From Neiella litorisoli (GTDB taxonomy: Bacteria > Pseudomonadota > Gammaproteobacteria > Enterobacterales > Neiellaceae): DNA of 64,000 bases. The position numbers and the translations under genes are program-made. Positions 46,623-55,746 of this stretch are shown here, one piece after another (position 1 is the first letter of the stretch; every line of letters starts with the position of its first letter). The DNA is taken from the NCBI RefSeq assembly GCF_014773395.1, contig NZ_JACXAF010000010.1:1-64000 (forward strand). The letters run 5' to 3'. Under the pieces are notes generated by a model. It did not search any database, was not told the DNA's origin, and saw nothing but the letters and a program-made list of their open reading frames with translations.

Positions 46623-47378
46623 TTAGCCAACTTGAGCCTGATCAGCTGGCTGGCGACCGGCAGCCAAAGCCAAACTTTCGTTATCAAGTACGGTAATGTA
46701 TTTGCCTTGAACGGCAATCATGCCGCTTTTCTGGAAACGGCCAAGTAGGCGGCTGATGGTTTCAACGGTTAGGCCAAGGTAATTACCAATATCACCGCGA
46801 GTCATGGTCAAGCGGAACTCACGAGAAGAGAAACCACGCTCACCAAAGCGACGCGACAACTCATAAATAAATGACGCCAAACGCTCTTCAGCACTCTTTT
46901 TACTGAGTAGCAGCAACATGTTTTGATCAGAGCCGATTTCAGTACTCATCAGGCGCATGATTTGCTGACGCAGTTTTGGCATTTTGCCGCACAAGTCGTC
47001 TAGGGTATCGAATGGGATTTCGCAGACCATCGAAGTTTCCAGCGCTTCAGCGAAGCTTGGGTGGTGATCACGAGAGATGGCATCAAAGCCAACTAAGTCA
47101 CCGGCCAAATGGAAACCTGTAATTTGTTCTTCGCCATTCTCAGTGATGGTATAGGATTTCACCGAGCCAGAACGAATGGCGTAAAGGCTTTTGAGGTTAT
47201 CACCAGCTTTGAACAGCTCGTCCCCTTTATGGATTGGTTTTTTTCGCTCAATAATGTCATCGAGTTGATCTAACTCATTGGAATTAAGCGAAAATGGAAT
47301 GCACAATTGACTGATACTACAGTTCTGACAGTGAATTGCTCCGCATCCGCCAGTAAAAGGGCGCTTTGTTGAAGTCAT
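46623..47378 (-). CDS. fnr: Oxygen-sensing transcriptional regulator FNR/EtrA
   Basis: 251 residues of the CRP/FNR family, nearly identical to E. coli FNR over long stretches. The oxygen-labile [4Fe-4S] ligands are Cys17, Cys20 and Cys26 in the N-terminal cluster and Cys119 in SMVCEI; Cys12 corresponds to the non-ligand cysteine of E. coli. The recognition helix [13 protein letters not shown] is conserved, so the binding site should be TTGATnnnnATCAA. A perfect copy lies before gapA. It sits downstream of the cco genes on the same strand, consistent with control of the cbb3 oxidase. Confidence 0.97.
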   Translation of the reverse strand: MTSTKRPFTGGCGAIHCQNCSISQLCIPFSLNSNELDQLDDIIERKKPIHKGDELFKAGDNLKSLYAIRSGSVKSYTITENGEEQITGFHLAGDLVGFDAISRDHHPSFAEALETSMVCEIPFDTLDDLCGKMPKLRQQIMRLMSTEIGSDQNMLLLLSKKSAEERLASFIYELSRRFGERGFSSREFRLTMTRGDIGNYLGLTVETISRLLGRFQKSGMIAVQGKYITVLDNESLALAAGRQPADQAQVG

Positions 47379-47444
47379 AAAGAGTTTCCAAAAAATTTTT
47401 GACGGCCTAACTCCAGCATTTTAACACGTTTTCTCACATCGTAG

Positions 47445-48122
47445 TCAATGACTGATCAACAGTTCAACGAGTTGTGCGGTGGCAAAAATGATCAACGCCG
47501 TTGCCACAGCCCTGCGACACCAAGGATTTTGAATCCATTTCGACAATGTTGAGCCGCCAGAGCTGATCAGCATAACCGCTGGTGTTGTCCCTAGACCAAA
47601 CGCCAACATCGCCAAAGCACTGCTCAAGGCATCACCTTTAGCCATGGCTGTCACCGTCGCTGAATAGACTAAGCCACAAGGTAACCAACCCCAACACGCG
47701 CCAACAATGAGCGCGCCATAAGTACTTTTAATCGGGAGAAAGGCTTGCTGAATGGGTTTGATTCGTTGCCAAAGTGGCGCGGCAACCTTTTCCAGGTGGG
47801 CCAAACCAAACCACCATCGAGCAATATATAAGGCCATCAAAATGAGCATCAAATTGGCTGCGATCCGAAACACCAGCAACACATCTCTTGCGCCAAATAA
47901 CAGCTGCAATTGGCTGATTGACCAGCCGAATAGGCCGCCAATCAAGCAATAACTGCTGATCCGGCCAAGTTGCGCTACCACCAATAAACGAACCTTGTCG
48001 GCGCGACTTCCTTTGATGCCCATGCCAAGTGCAACAGACAGACCTCCGCACATCCCCAAACAATGGCCCGAGCCAAATAGACCGATCATGAATAGACTGG
48101 CAACAAACGCCCAATCGATCAT
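47445..48122 (-). CDS. DsbD/TauE-like membrane protein of the cbb3 assembly cluster
   Basis: 225 residues with about six membrane helices. The N-terminal motif GLFGSGHCLGMCGG and the later GWLPCGLVYS place it in the DsbD_2 / sulfite exporter TauE-SafE-like group that regularly follows ccoS. A role in redox or copper handling for oxidase assembly is inferred from place and the paired cysteines. Its start overlaps the ccoS stop by one base, so it is the last gene of the ccoI-ccoS run. Confidence 0.8.
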   Translation of the reverse strand: MIDWAFVASLFMIGLFGSGHCLGMCGGLSVALGMGIKGSRADKVRLLVVAQLGRISSYCLIGGLFGWSISQLQLLFGARDVLLVFRIAANLMLILMALYIARWWFGLAHLEKVAAPLWQRIKPIQQAFLPIKSTYGALIVGACWGWLPCGLVYSATVTAMAKGDALSSALAMLAFGLGTTPAVMLISSGGSTLSKWIQNPWCRRAVATALIIFATAQLVELLISH

Positions 48123-48289
48123 TACTTCGCCTGACCTTTGTCGTCAGGTTCGTCGTCATCAAACAACACGCTGGTTCCGTGACGCTCCAAATCATCAAAT
48201 TGATTGGACTTCACCGCCCATACGAACACGCCTATAGCGACACATATAAATAGAATGGCGATAGGGATCAGAACATAAATTATTGCCAT
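48122..48289 (-). CDS. ccoS: cbb3 oxidase maturation protein CcoS
   Basis: A 55-residue single-span membrane protein (helix about 3-26, MAIIYVLIPIAILFICVAIG) with an acidic tail (DDDEPDD) after the family motif WAVKSNQFDDLERHG. CcoS is needed for cofactor insertion into the cbb3 oxidase. I start at ATG 48289, two bases after the ccoI stop; a longer upstream frame is only the shadow of ccoI. Confidence 0.93.
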   Translation of the reverse strand: MAIIYVLIPIAILFICVAIGVFVWAVKSNQFDDLERHGTSVLFDDDEPDDKGQAK

Positions 48290-48291
48290 AG

Positions 48292-50697
48292 TTAACTCTT
48301 CAACCGTTCGATACGCATGGCATTGACCACCACAATGAGACTCGATGCCGACATCCCAATCACAGCAATATAAGGCGGCAACATGCCCGAGACAGCCAAG
48401 GGTAACACCACCAAGTTGTAACCGAGCGCCCATGCCAGGTTTTGACGGATGATCCGTTTAGTTTGCTGACCAACGCGAATCGCCGTGGCAATGGGTATTA
48501 ACTTCGAGCCAAGTAAGACCGCGTCGGCACTGCGTTTAGCAATGTCGGTTCCGGTTGAGATGGCAATCGACGCGTTAGCTTGTGACAACACGGGGCCATC
48601 ATTAATACCATCACCAACCATCAATACCGCCTCGCCATTGGCTTGTTTTTGCTGTACCCAAGCTAGCTTATCTTCTGGGGTGCAATTGCCGACCGCATCA
48701 CTAATCGCCAACTTGTCAGCCAGCGTTGCTGTATGTGTTTGTTGATCGCCACTGACCACCGCCGTCGAGACACCAAGTTGTTGCAGCTGTTTGATGAGTT
48801 GTGCGGCGTCCGAGCGCGGCGGATCGATAAAATCAAAACCCGCCAATACCTGCTGTTCGTTGGCAAGCAGTACCCGATGTGATGGTGCCGCGCCAGCATG
48901 TTGTTGCTCAATATACTGCGGACTACCGAGATAGAAACGTTGGCCATTGACTTCGCCACAGACGCCAAACCCTGACATCAGCTGAATATTGTTCGCGACA
49001 AGAACTCGCGACTGATTGGCAGCTGCGGCATTGACGATTGCATCAGCCAGAGGGTGATTGGCGCCGGCTTCGAGGCTTGCCGCGAGTGCCAAAGCTTGCT
49101 GCGTGTCTATATCATCGCTGTAGCACGCTACATCATTCACCGATAAGGTGCCATGGGTTAACGTGCCAGTCTTATCAAAGGCAATTCGGTCGATTGATGC
49201 TAGCTGATCGAGTAAGTCCGCTGTTTTGGCAATCACGCCACTGGCACCGAGGCGGCTGATCCCTGCGGTAATGGCCGTTGGTGTTGCCAGTGACAAGGCA
49301 CAGGGGCAGGTGGCAACGAGCACTGCGAGGGTGATCCAAAGAGCGTCTTCTGGCCGATTGAAATACCAGAAAGTTGCCGTGGCACTGGCCACAATCAGCA
49401 GCGCAATGACAAAATAGCGGGCAACTTTGTCGGCAAATTGAACCGGCTTGGCGCGACTCGCCAGTGCTTGTTCTTGCATTCGAACAATGGAGGCCACCAT
49501 GGTGTCTTTGACTTCTGTGACTTCAATTTCAAGCGGTTGCTCCTGATTAATCACGCCAGCAAACACGGTATCGCCGACGGTTTTAGCAATTGGCTCGTGC
49601 TCGCCGGTTAATACCGATAAATCAACATGACTGGCACCTTTTACAATCACGCCATCAACGGCCAGCGTTTCACCGGGTTTCAGCAACAATCGCTGGCCTG
49701 CCAAAATCTGCTTAACCGGCACCGTTTCGACGCCGTATTCAGTGAGCCGATGGACCACTGCCGGCAGCAATTTTACGGCATTGGCGCTTCTGGCATTGCC
49801 GCGATGACGGGCAACAAGCTCAGCGTAACGGCCCAGCAATAAAAAGAAGGTGAACATCGAAATGGATTCGAAATAAACCTCACCAGTTTGGTAAATCGTG
49901 GCATAGCTGCTGGCAATAAACGCCAAAATCAATGCGATTGAAACTGGCACATCCATGTTCGGATGGCGGGCTTTAATGCTAGTAATAGCGGAAAGGTAAA
50001 ATGGCCAGGCAGCGTAACAAATCACTGGCGTTGCCATCAGCAGCGATACCCAGCGAAGGTAGCTTTGCTGATGGGGCTCCATGTCGAACACGCCGAAATA
50101 AAGTGCCACAGCGAACATCATTACTTGCATGCTGGCCAATGCCGACACACCAATGCGGATTAAAAAGCTCTGCTTTTTATCCTGATAACTTTTGTCTTCA
50201 ACTTCTTTGTCGTATGGCAGCGCCTGATAACCAAGCTCAGCGAGCGACTTTAACAGTTTGCTCAGCGCAGCTTGGGCTGGATCCCAGCGTAACAACAGGC
50301 GATGGGTCGATGAATTGACAGTCGCTCGAACAACGCCAGCTTGCCTAGACAAGTGTTTTTCAATCAACCATGCGCACGCAGCACAACGCACGCCATCTAG
50401 CGACAACAACGCTTCTTTGGAATTACCCTCGGTGGTACAAAATTCGTCCTGAATTTCCGCCATATCGAGGCGTTCGAATTGCAATTTGAGGGCATCAGGC
50501 ACTAGGTCGCCCTCAATTTTTCCGGCGACATCGGTGCGATGCTTGTAGTAATCCGTTAACCCAGCTTCGACAATCGACTCAGCCACGGCATGACAGCCAA
50601 GACAACACATAGAGCGCGGTTTGTTGAGGATTTCGACCGTCAGTTCGAGTCCATCGGGAATGGGCTCGTGACAATGGAAACAAGAACCTTGTGACAT
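48292..50697 (-). CDS. ccoI: Copper-exporting P1B-type ATPase CcoI/FixI
   Basis: 801 residues in the inner membrane. Order: an N-terminal Cys-rich zinc-finger-like segment (CFHCHEP and CCLGCHAV), an HMA copper-binding domain with CAAC at about 100-103, eight helices with the transport motif CPC (ATCPCALSLATPTA), the phosphorylation motif DKTGTLT, the HP motif (NHPLADA) and GDGINDGPVL. This FixI branch supplies copper to the periplasmic side for CcoN assembly. It is followed directly by ccoS. Confidence 0.96.
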   Translation of the reverse strand: MSQGSCFHCHEPIPDGLELTVEILNKPRSMCCLGCHAVAESIVEAGLTDYYKHRTDVAGKIEGDLVPDALKLQFERLDMAEIQDEFCTTEGNSKEALLSLDGVRCAACAWLIEKHLSRQAGVVRATVNSSTHRLLLRWDPAQAALSKLLKSLAELGYQALPYDKEVEDKSYQDKKQSFLIRIGVSALASMQVMMFAVALYFGVFDMEPHQQSYLRWVSLLMATPVICYAAWPFYLSAITSIKARHPNMDVPVSIALILAFIASSYATIYQTGEVYFESISMFTFFLLLGRYAELVARHRGNARSANAVKLLPAVVHRLTEYGVETVPVKQILAGQRLLLKPGETLAVDGVIVKGASHVDLSVLTGEHEPIAKTVGDTVFAGVINQEQPLEIEVTEVKDTMVASIVRMQEQALASRAKPVQFADKVARYFVIALLIVASATATFWYFNRPEDALWITLAVLVATCPCALSLATPTAITAGISRLGASGVIAKTADLLDQLASIDRIAFDKTGTLTHGTLSVNDVACYSDDIDTQQALALAASLEAGANHPLADAIVNAAAANQSRVLVANNIQLMSGFGVCGEVNGQRFYLGSPQYIEQQHAGAAPSHRVLLANEQQVLAGFDFIDPPRSDAAQLIKQLQQLGVSTAVVSGDQQTHTATLADKLAISDAVGNCTPEDKLAWVQQKQANGEAVLMVGDGINDGPVLSQANASIAISTGTDIAKRSADAVLLGSKLIPIATAIRVGQQTKRIIRQNLAWALGYNLVVLPLAVSGMLPPYIAVIGMSASSLIVVVNAMRIERLKS

Positions 50698-50713
50698 CGG
50701 CTACTAGCTCAAA

Positions 50714-51208
50714 TCAGTGACTGTATGGATCGAATTCAAGTGCGCCAGGGTGCGGTAAAGTGATCGTGCGGCGCAAGCGCCAAGACTGGTCAAATGGCAT
50801 AATTGACAACTGCCATTTGTGGACGATGTCTTCCGGCAGCGCCGCTACGTATTGGCCTTTGCCATTTTTCGCAGCCAGCACTGAAAAGTCACGTTTCGCT
50901 TGCGTCGTATGGTAAAAATCGAGATTCAGCGCGCTGCCATCCAATGATTCGCCACCGCCAGTAAATTCAATGACAACCTGACCTTCGGTAAAGCTTACTT
51001 GCGCCGCTAATCCAAGCTCTAACGCTTTGCTTTGTTTTTCTTTTTGAAAGTTAATCGCTTTACCTTTCTTGTAATAGTCATCGACCACCATGTCCGGTTG
51101 AGCGCCAAGAAAGATAAACAAAGTGACAAAGCTTGCGATCACTGCTGAAAGCGGAAACGCCAACAGAAACCATGGCCAAAACTGCTGATACCAACGTTTA
51201 GATTGCAC
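50714..51208 (-). CDS. ccoH: FixH/CcoH family cbb3 assembly protein
   Basis: 164 residues: one membrane helix near the N-terminus (WFLLAFPLSAVIASFVTLFIFLG) and a periplasmic domain beginning DDYYKKGKAINFQKEK, the hallmark of FixH. I start at GTG 51208, which has GGAGAG nine bases upstream and gives the typical KRWYQQFWPW start. Longer starts run through the ccoP terminator and are unlikely. CcoH stabilises the assembling oxidase. Confidence 0.85.
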   Translation of the reverse strand: MQSKRWYQQFWPWFLLAFPLSAVIASFVTLFIFLGAQPDMVVDDYYKKGKAINFQKEKQSKALELGLAAQVSFTEGQVVIEFTGGGESLDGSALNLDFYHTTQAKRDFSVLAAKNGKGQYVAALPEDIVHKWQLSIMPFDQSWRLRRTITLPHPGALEFDPYSH

Positions 51209-51272
51209 GGAAAATGTCTCTCCAGATTTTTTTAGTATGTTTGCTTCAGGGCGTAGTTTACGCATTTTCTGA

Positions 51273-51301
51273 CAAAAAAAACGCCCCAATTTAGGGGCGT
51301 T
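51273..51301 (-). terminator. Rho-independent terminator after ccoP
   Basis: Perfect 8-bp stem (51280-51287 with 51294-51301, loop AATTTA), followed on the minus strand by a run of T. It separates ccoNOQP from ccoHIS. Confidence 0.92.
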
Positions 51302-51319
51302 CATCATTTATACGGTTAA

Positions 51320-52270
51320 TTATTGGTGTGGGTTTGCCAGCTGGTAGACATAGGCAGACAAGACATGAACCTTATCTTCACCTAGGATCTCTTTCCAAGC
51401 AGGCATCACGCCAGCGCGACCATTGCGAACTGATTCCTCAATCGCTAGGCGCGAACCGCCATATAACCATGTTTGATCAGTCAAATTCGGTGCACCAAAC
51501 ATTTCGTTACCAGTGCCGTCTGCGCCATGACAGGCCGCACACAGACCAAACTTGGCTTTACCTTGCTCAACCAATTTAACATCCAGACCACGACGACCTG
51601 AGAGTGACAGCACGTACTCAACAACAGCATCAACACCTTCATCGCCCAGCACATCGCCCCAAGCGGCCATTGCTGCAACGCGGCCATGGAGAATGGTCTC
51701 AACGATTTGCTCTGGCTCGCCGCCCCAGTTCCATTTGTCATCGGTCAGGTTAGGGAAGCCCGTGGCACCTTTAGCATCTGAGCCGTGACACTGCGAACAG
51801 TTCTGCAAGAACAGGCGCTTACCGACTTTCATCGCATCTTCGTCATAGGCCAATTCAACGATTGGCGTAGCGGCAAATGCTTCAAAGATAGGCGCAAAAC
51901 GCTCGTTCGCTGCAACCACTTCTTGGTCATATTGAACAATGCCCTGGGAATCAGCCGATGCTGCGCGCGATTCTTCCAACGACGTAACCTGCTTATTGGC
52001 GCTGGTCCAGTTCAAAAAGCCCGAATAGTTGCCAAGGCCGGGGTAGAGTGCCAAATAGCCCAATCCAAACAGGATGGTCACTACGAACATGTAGGTCCAC
52101 CATTTCGGCAGATCATTGTTCAACTCTTCGATGCCATCAAACTCATGGCCCATGGATTCGCCTTCTGGCTTACCCATGCGGTCTGTCGCACACACCCATA
52201 ACAGATAGGCAAATGCGCCGATACTTCCTAATGTAATCAGCGTTACAACAACGCTCCAGAAACTAGTCAT
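51320..52270 (-). CDS. ccoP: cbb3 cytochrome c oxidase diheme subunit
   Basis: 316 residues. Two N-terminal membrane helices (about 5-25 and 57-80) carry a periplasmic diheme part: CSQCH at 158-162 and CAACH at 244-248, with later methionines (AMAAWG, GVMPAW) as axial ligands. It transfers electrons from cytochrome c to CcoO and CcoN. I start at ATG 52270, eight bases inside the 3' end of ccoQ, and not at the longer frame. It ends in a strong terminator. Confidence 0.95.
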   Translation of the reverse strand: MTSFWSVVVTLITLGSIGAFAYLLWVCATDRMGKPEGESMGHEFDGIEELNNDLPKWWTYMFVVTILFGLGYLALYPGLGNYSGFLNWTSANKQVTSLEESRAASADSQGIVQYDQEVVAANERFAPIFEAFAATPIVELAYDEDAMKVGKRLFLQNCSQCHGSDAKGATGFPNLTDDKWNWGGEPEQIVETILHGRVAAMAAWGDVLGDEGVDAVVEYVLSLSGRRGLDVKLVEQGKAKFGLCAACHGADGTGNEMFGAPNLTDQTWLYGGSRLAIEESVRNGRAGVMPAWKEILGEDKVHVLSAYVYQLANPHQ

Positions 52271-52451
52271 GTGTGCCTGGCTCCCGCTTATTATTTGTTT
52301 GTTTTTGTTCCGTTTGTTCGTCGGCAAACACTAGATTTGCGGCTTCATCAAAGGCTTTTTTGCGCCGTGAGCTATACGCCCACAGCACGATGCCGATGAA
52401 AATAACCATCAAAACTAATGTGATAATGCCTTGGAAATCACCGTAACTCAT
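52263..52451 (-). CDS. ccoQ: cbb3 oxidase subunit CcoQ
   Basis: 62 residues with one membrane helix (about 8-27) followed by the basic SSRRKKAFDEAANLVF segment typical of CcoQ/FixQ. It stabilises the complex of CcoP with CcoNO. Eight bases separate it from ccoO and its end overlaps the ccoP start. Confidence 0.93.
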   Translation of the reverse strand: MSYGDFQGIITLVLMVIFIGIVLWAYSSRRKKAFDEAANLVFADEQTEQKQTNNKREPGTHD

Positions 52452-52459
52452 AAGTCACC

Positions 52460-53068
52460 TCACTTGAGGGCGGTACCCAAAGACTGTAAATAGGCGATTA
52501 ATGCATCCATCTCAGTCTTACCGGCAACCTCAGCTTCAGCGTTGGCAATGTCTTCGTCCGTATAAGGCACGCCGAACATGTTTTTGAACACAGCCATTTT
52601 CTTCGCTGTCTCTTTGCCATCGAGCTCTGCATCACTCAACCATGGGAAACCAGGCATATTAGATTCTGGTACCACTGCGCGAGGATCGATCAAGTGAATG
52701 CGATGCCACTCATCACTATAACGACCACCAACACGGGCAAGATCAGGACCAGTGCGCTTAGAGCCCCATAGGAATGGGTGTTCCCAAACGCTCTCGCCAG
52801 CGACAGAGTAGTGACCATAGCGCTCGGTCTCTGCACGGAATGGACGGATCATTTGGCTGTGGCATGAGTTACAGCCTTCGCGGATATAGACATCACGGCC
52901 TTCCATTTGCAGCGCAGTGTAAGGCTTCAAACCTTCCACTGGCGTCACAACTTCCTTGGAGAACAGCAATGGCGTGATTTGCGCCAAGCCGCCCCAAGAA
53001 ATGGCGATCACAATAAAGACCGCCATCAGGCCAATGTTTTTTTCCAAAAACTCGTGATTAAATTTCAT
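52460..53068 (-). CDS. ccoO: cbb3 cytochrome c oxidase monoheme subunit
   Basis: 202 residues: one membrane helix (about 13-33) and a periplasmic cytochrome c domain with the heme site Cys66-Asn-Ser-Cys69-His70 (REGCNSCH). Segments [35 protein letters not shown] are typical of the family. It lies between ccoN (11 bp) and ccoQ. Confidence 0.97.
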   Translation of the reverse strand: MKFNHEFLEKNIGLMAVFIVIAISWGGLAQITPLLFSKEVVTPVEGLKPYTALQMEGRDVYIREGCNSCHSQMIRPFRAETERYGHYSVAGESVWEHPFLWGSKRTGPDLARVGGRYSDEWHRIHLIDPRAVVPESNMPGFPWLSDAELDGKETAKKMAVFKNMFGVPYTDEDIANAEAEVAGKTEMDALIAYLQSLGTALK

Positions 53069-53079
53069 CTTCGTACTCC

Positions 53080-54528
53080 TTACGCTGGTTGCGCAGCCAT
53101 CTCTGGCTCTTCATGAACGTCATCCAGCGTGCCTTTCGGCGCGAAGATGGTTTTGAACATGTTGTATGCCATTAGCAACATACCGGCGACGAAGAACACA
53201 CCACCAATAAAGCGAACCAAGTAGTAAGGTTTTGTTGCTTCTAGCGCTTCAACAAAGGAGTAGGTCAGGGTACCGTCGGCGTTCACCGCGCTCCACATCA
53301 GACCTTGCATGACACCGGCAATCCACATGGCAACGATGTACAAGACAACGCCGATAGTGGCAAGCCAGAAGTGCGTGTTGATCAGTTGCACACTGTACAT
53401 GCGCTTGTGGCCGAACAGCACTGGGATCAGGTGATACATTGCACCGATCGATACCATGGCAACCCAACCCAACGCACCAGAGTGCACGTGGCCAACAGTC
53501 CAGTCGGTGTAGTGAGACAAGGCGTTGACGGTCTTGATTGACATCATTGGGCCTTCGAAAGTCGACATGCCGTAGAACGACAGCGATACAATCAAGAAGC
53601 GCAATACAGGATCGTGACGCAATTTATGCCACGCACCGGAGAGGGTCATAATACCGTTGATCATGCCACCCCAGCTTGGTGCGAACAAAATCAGCGACAT
53701 CACCATACCCAATGACTGAGTCCAGTCTGGCAGTGCGGTGTAGTGCAAGTGGTGCGGACCGGCCCAAATGTAGATCGAAACCAATGCCCAGAAGTGAATA
53801 ATCGACAAGCGGTACGAATAAACCGGACGACCCGCTTGTTTTGGCACGAAGTAGTACATCATGCCAAGGAAACCAGCAGTGAGGAAGAAGCCTACGGCGT
53901 TGTGGCCGTACCACCACTGGACCATGGCATCAACGGCGCCAGGGTAGATCGAGTAAGACTTCCACAGCGACACTGGGATCGCCATTGAGTTAACAATGTG
54001 CAACACAGCAACGGTGATAATAAAGGCACCGTAGAACCAGTTGGCAACGTAGATGTGAGACGTTTGACGCTTAATGATGGTACCGAAGAAAACGATGCCG
54101 TAAGAGACCCAGACCAGCGCAATCAAAATATCGATTGGCCATTCCAGCTCGGCATATTCCTTAGCCGTAGAAATACCCAGAGGTAGGGTAATCGCGGCAC
54201 TAAGGATCACCAATTGCCAGCCCCAGAAGGTGAAGGGGATTAGCCAGCCGCCGAACAGCTTGGCCTGACAGGTACGTTGTACCACGTAATAAGAAGTTGC
54301 GAATAATGCGCATCCACCGAATGCAAAAATTACCGCGTTGGTGTGTAGGGGTCTGATTCGACTGTAAGTTAGCCATGGCACATCAAAGTTCAGTGCTGGC
54401 CAATACAGCTGTGCTGCAATTAATACGCCGACGGCCATACCTACAATGCCCCAAATTACAGTCATGACTGTAAATTGGCGAACGACCTTGTAGTTATAAT
54501 CTACGGCTGTTGCCTGTGTCTCACTCAT
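53080..54528 (-). CDS. ccoN: cbb3 cytochrome c oxidase catalytic subunit
   Basis: 482 residues with about twelve membrane helices. It reduces oxygen to water at the heme b3/CuB site and pumps protons. Heme and copper histidine segments are seen: [13 protein letters not shown] for low-spin heme, [26 protein letters not shown] for Cu[16 protein letters not shown], and [13 protein letters not shown] near residue 345. First gene of ccoNOQP. High-affinity oxidases of this kind serve microaerobic growth, consistent with fnr downstream. Confidence 0.97.
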   Translation of the reverse strand: MSETQATAVDYNYKVVRQFTVMTVIWGIVGMAVGVLIAAQLYWPALNFDVPWLTYSRIRPLHTNAVIFAFGGCALFATSYYVVQRTCQAKLFGGWLIPFTFWGWQLVILSAAITLPLGISTAKEYAELEWPIDILIALVWVSYGIVFFGTIIKRQTSHIYVANWFYGAFIITVAVLHIVNSMAIPVSLWKSYSIYPGAVDAMVQWWYGHNAVGFFLTAGFLGMMYYFVPKQAGRPVYSYRLSIIHFWALVSIYIWAGPHHLHYTALPDWTQSLGMVMSLILFAPSWGGMINGIMTLSGAWHKLRHDPVLRFLIVSLSFYGMSTFEGPMMSIKTVNALSHYTDWTVGHVHSGALGWVAMVSIGAMYHLIPVLFGHKRMYSVQLINTHFWLATIGVVLYIVAMWIAGVMQGLMWSAVNADGTLTYSFVEALEATKPYYLVRFIGGVFFVAGMLLMAYNMFKTIFAPKGTLDDVHEEPEMAAQPA

Positions 54529-54648
54529 AGCTCTGCTTCCGCTGCTGTGATTCGTTATTAGTTAGGGTTATATATAGCGGCTAACCGCCTGACGATAGAA
54601 GGATTTATACGAGTACATCTGGTAACGTACAATCAACCAACGCCAAAA

Positions 54649-54674
54649 ACTGAAAGATTTTGTTACCTTTCAGT
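54649..54674. promoter_or_regulatory. Inverted repeat in the ccoN/lipoprotein divergent region
   Basis: ACTGAAAG (54649-54656) and CTTTCAGT (54667-54674) are perfect 8-bp arms with a 10-base spacer, in the 222-bp gap between divergent genes. It could be an operator; no regulator is recognised. A TATATA at 54571-54576 may be the ccoN -10 box. Confidence 0.3.
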
Positions 54675-54750
54675 AAAAGCGTCGCGATTCTACGTTAGAA
54701 CTCAATAAAAAGATAGCGAACCAACGGAGCAATTCAAATTTGCGAATGCC

Positions 54751-55206
54751 ATGAATCACCGTCAGCAGCCCCCCCATATCAACAGATTAGTCAGCTTGCT
54801 TTTGTGCATGCTTTTGTTATGTGCGTGTACACAAGAGTCTGCGTCGACGCAAAATCAATACTGCCTAAACGCAAATGAACAATGTTTTGCGCCAGATCAA
54901 AGCGAAGTGCAAATAGTTCTGAGTCAACCGTTAAAGATTGAACAACCCATCAGTTTTAAAATCGTCTGGCCCGAGCATTGGCAAGTGCAGCGCACTAAAG
55001 CACGCTTGGAAGGTAAAAACATGTACATGGGTCAGATCCCAATTGAGTTAACGCCACAACAGCAGCTATCAGGCGTAACTGGGGAGCTATTAATCATCGC
55101 GTGCACACGCCCAGATATGGTCTGGCAGCTGACCCTTGAGGTAGAATTAGCAAACGGTCAGCAGCTGAACGCGCACTGGCCATTTTTAATGACACATACG
55201 GAGTAA
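54751..55206 (+). CDS. Small lipoprotein of unknown function
   Basis: 151 residues. A hydrophobic segment with lipobox LLLCAC (about residues 20-26) suggests a lipoprotein with mature Cys followed by Thr-Gln. Three more cysteines follow (CLNANEQC near 38-45, and ACTRPD near 118). The body looks like a beta-sandwich. I do not recognise a family. It is divergent from ccoN and four bases before yajQ, which suggests co-transcription with yajQ. Confidence 0.7.
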   Translation: MNHRQQPPHINRLVSLLLCMLLLCACTQESASTQNQYCLNANEQCFAPDQSEVQIVLSQPLKIEQPISFKIVWPEHWQVQRTKARLEGKNMYMGQIPIELTPQQQLSGVTGELLIIACTRPDMVWQLTLEVELANGQQLNAHWPFLMTHTE

Positions 55207-55209
55207 AAT

Positions 55210-55692
55210 ATGCCCTCGTTCGACATTGTTTCTGAAGTCGATGAAGTAGAACTCAATAACGCAGTTGGTAATTCAACTCGCGAACTAGACACTCGCTTTG
55301 ATTTTCGTGGTGTTGATGCAAGCTTTAATCTGGCTGATATGGTGGTGACATTAAAAACCGAATCAGATTTCCAACTGCAGCAGCTCGAAGACATCCTGAG
55401 GAAGAATCTCGCCAAGCGCAATGTTGACCCCAACTCGATGGAGCTCGGCAAACTTGATCGCACCGGCAAAATGTTCATTCAGCCAATTAAGTTCAAACAA
55501 GGCCTCGAGCAGGCATGTGCCAAGAAGCTGATCAAACAAATCAAAGACAGCAAGATCAAAGTTCAAGCCAGCATTCAGGGTGACAAGCTGCGTGTCACCG
55601 GTAAGAAGCGCGATGACTTACAACAAGTGATTGCCTTATTGAAAGGCTCAGAAACTGACCAGCCGCTGCAGTTCAATAATTTCCGCGACTAA
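55210..55692 (+). CDS. yajQ: YajQ-family nucleotide-binding protein
   Basis: 160 residues, full length for the DUF520/YajQ family (E. coli 163). Starts [19 protein letters not shown] and contains [10 protein letters not shown] and a C-terminal [13 protein letters not shown]. Members bind cyclic di-GMP or nucleic acids and affect gene expression in Xanthomonas and phage transcription in Pseudomonas. It starts three bases after the lipoprotein gene and ends at a bidirectional terminator. Confidence 0.95.
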   Translation: MPSFDIVSEVDEVELNNAVGNSTRELDTRFDFRGVDASFNLADMVVTLKTESDFQLQQLEDILRKNLAKRNVDPNSMELGKLDRTGKMFIQPIKFKQGLEQACAKKLIKQIKDSKIKVQASIQGDKLRVTGKKRDDLQQVIALLKGSETDQPLQFNNFRD

Positions 55693-55710
55693 TCACAAAA
55701 ACAGCGTGGC

Positions 55711-55741
55711 AAAAAAATGGGCACCAACCGGTGCCCAATTT
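55711..55741. terminator. Bidirectional terminator between yajQ and the Sel1-repeat gene
   Basis: Perfect 8-bp stem (55718-55725 with 55730-55737, loop AACC), with seven A before and T after, so it works for both convergent genes. Confidence 0.88.
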
Positions 55742-55746
55742 TATGG

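Noticed and set aside
54623-54636. FNR box upstream of ccoN (TTGATTGTACGTTA on the minus strand)
   Set aside because: Only the left half-site matches; the right half fits one of five positions. FNR control of ccoN is expected from relatives but not shown by this site.
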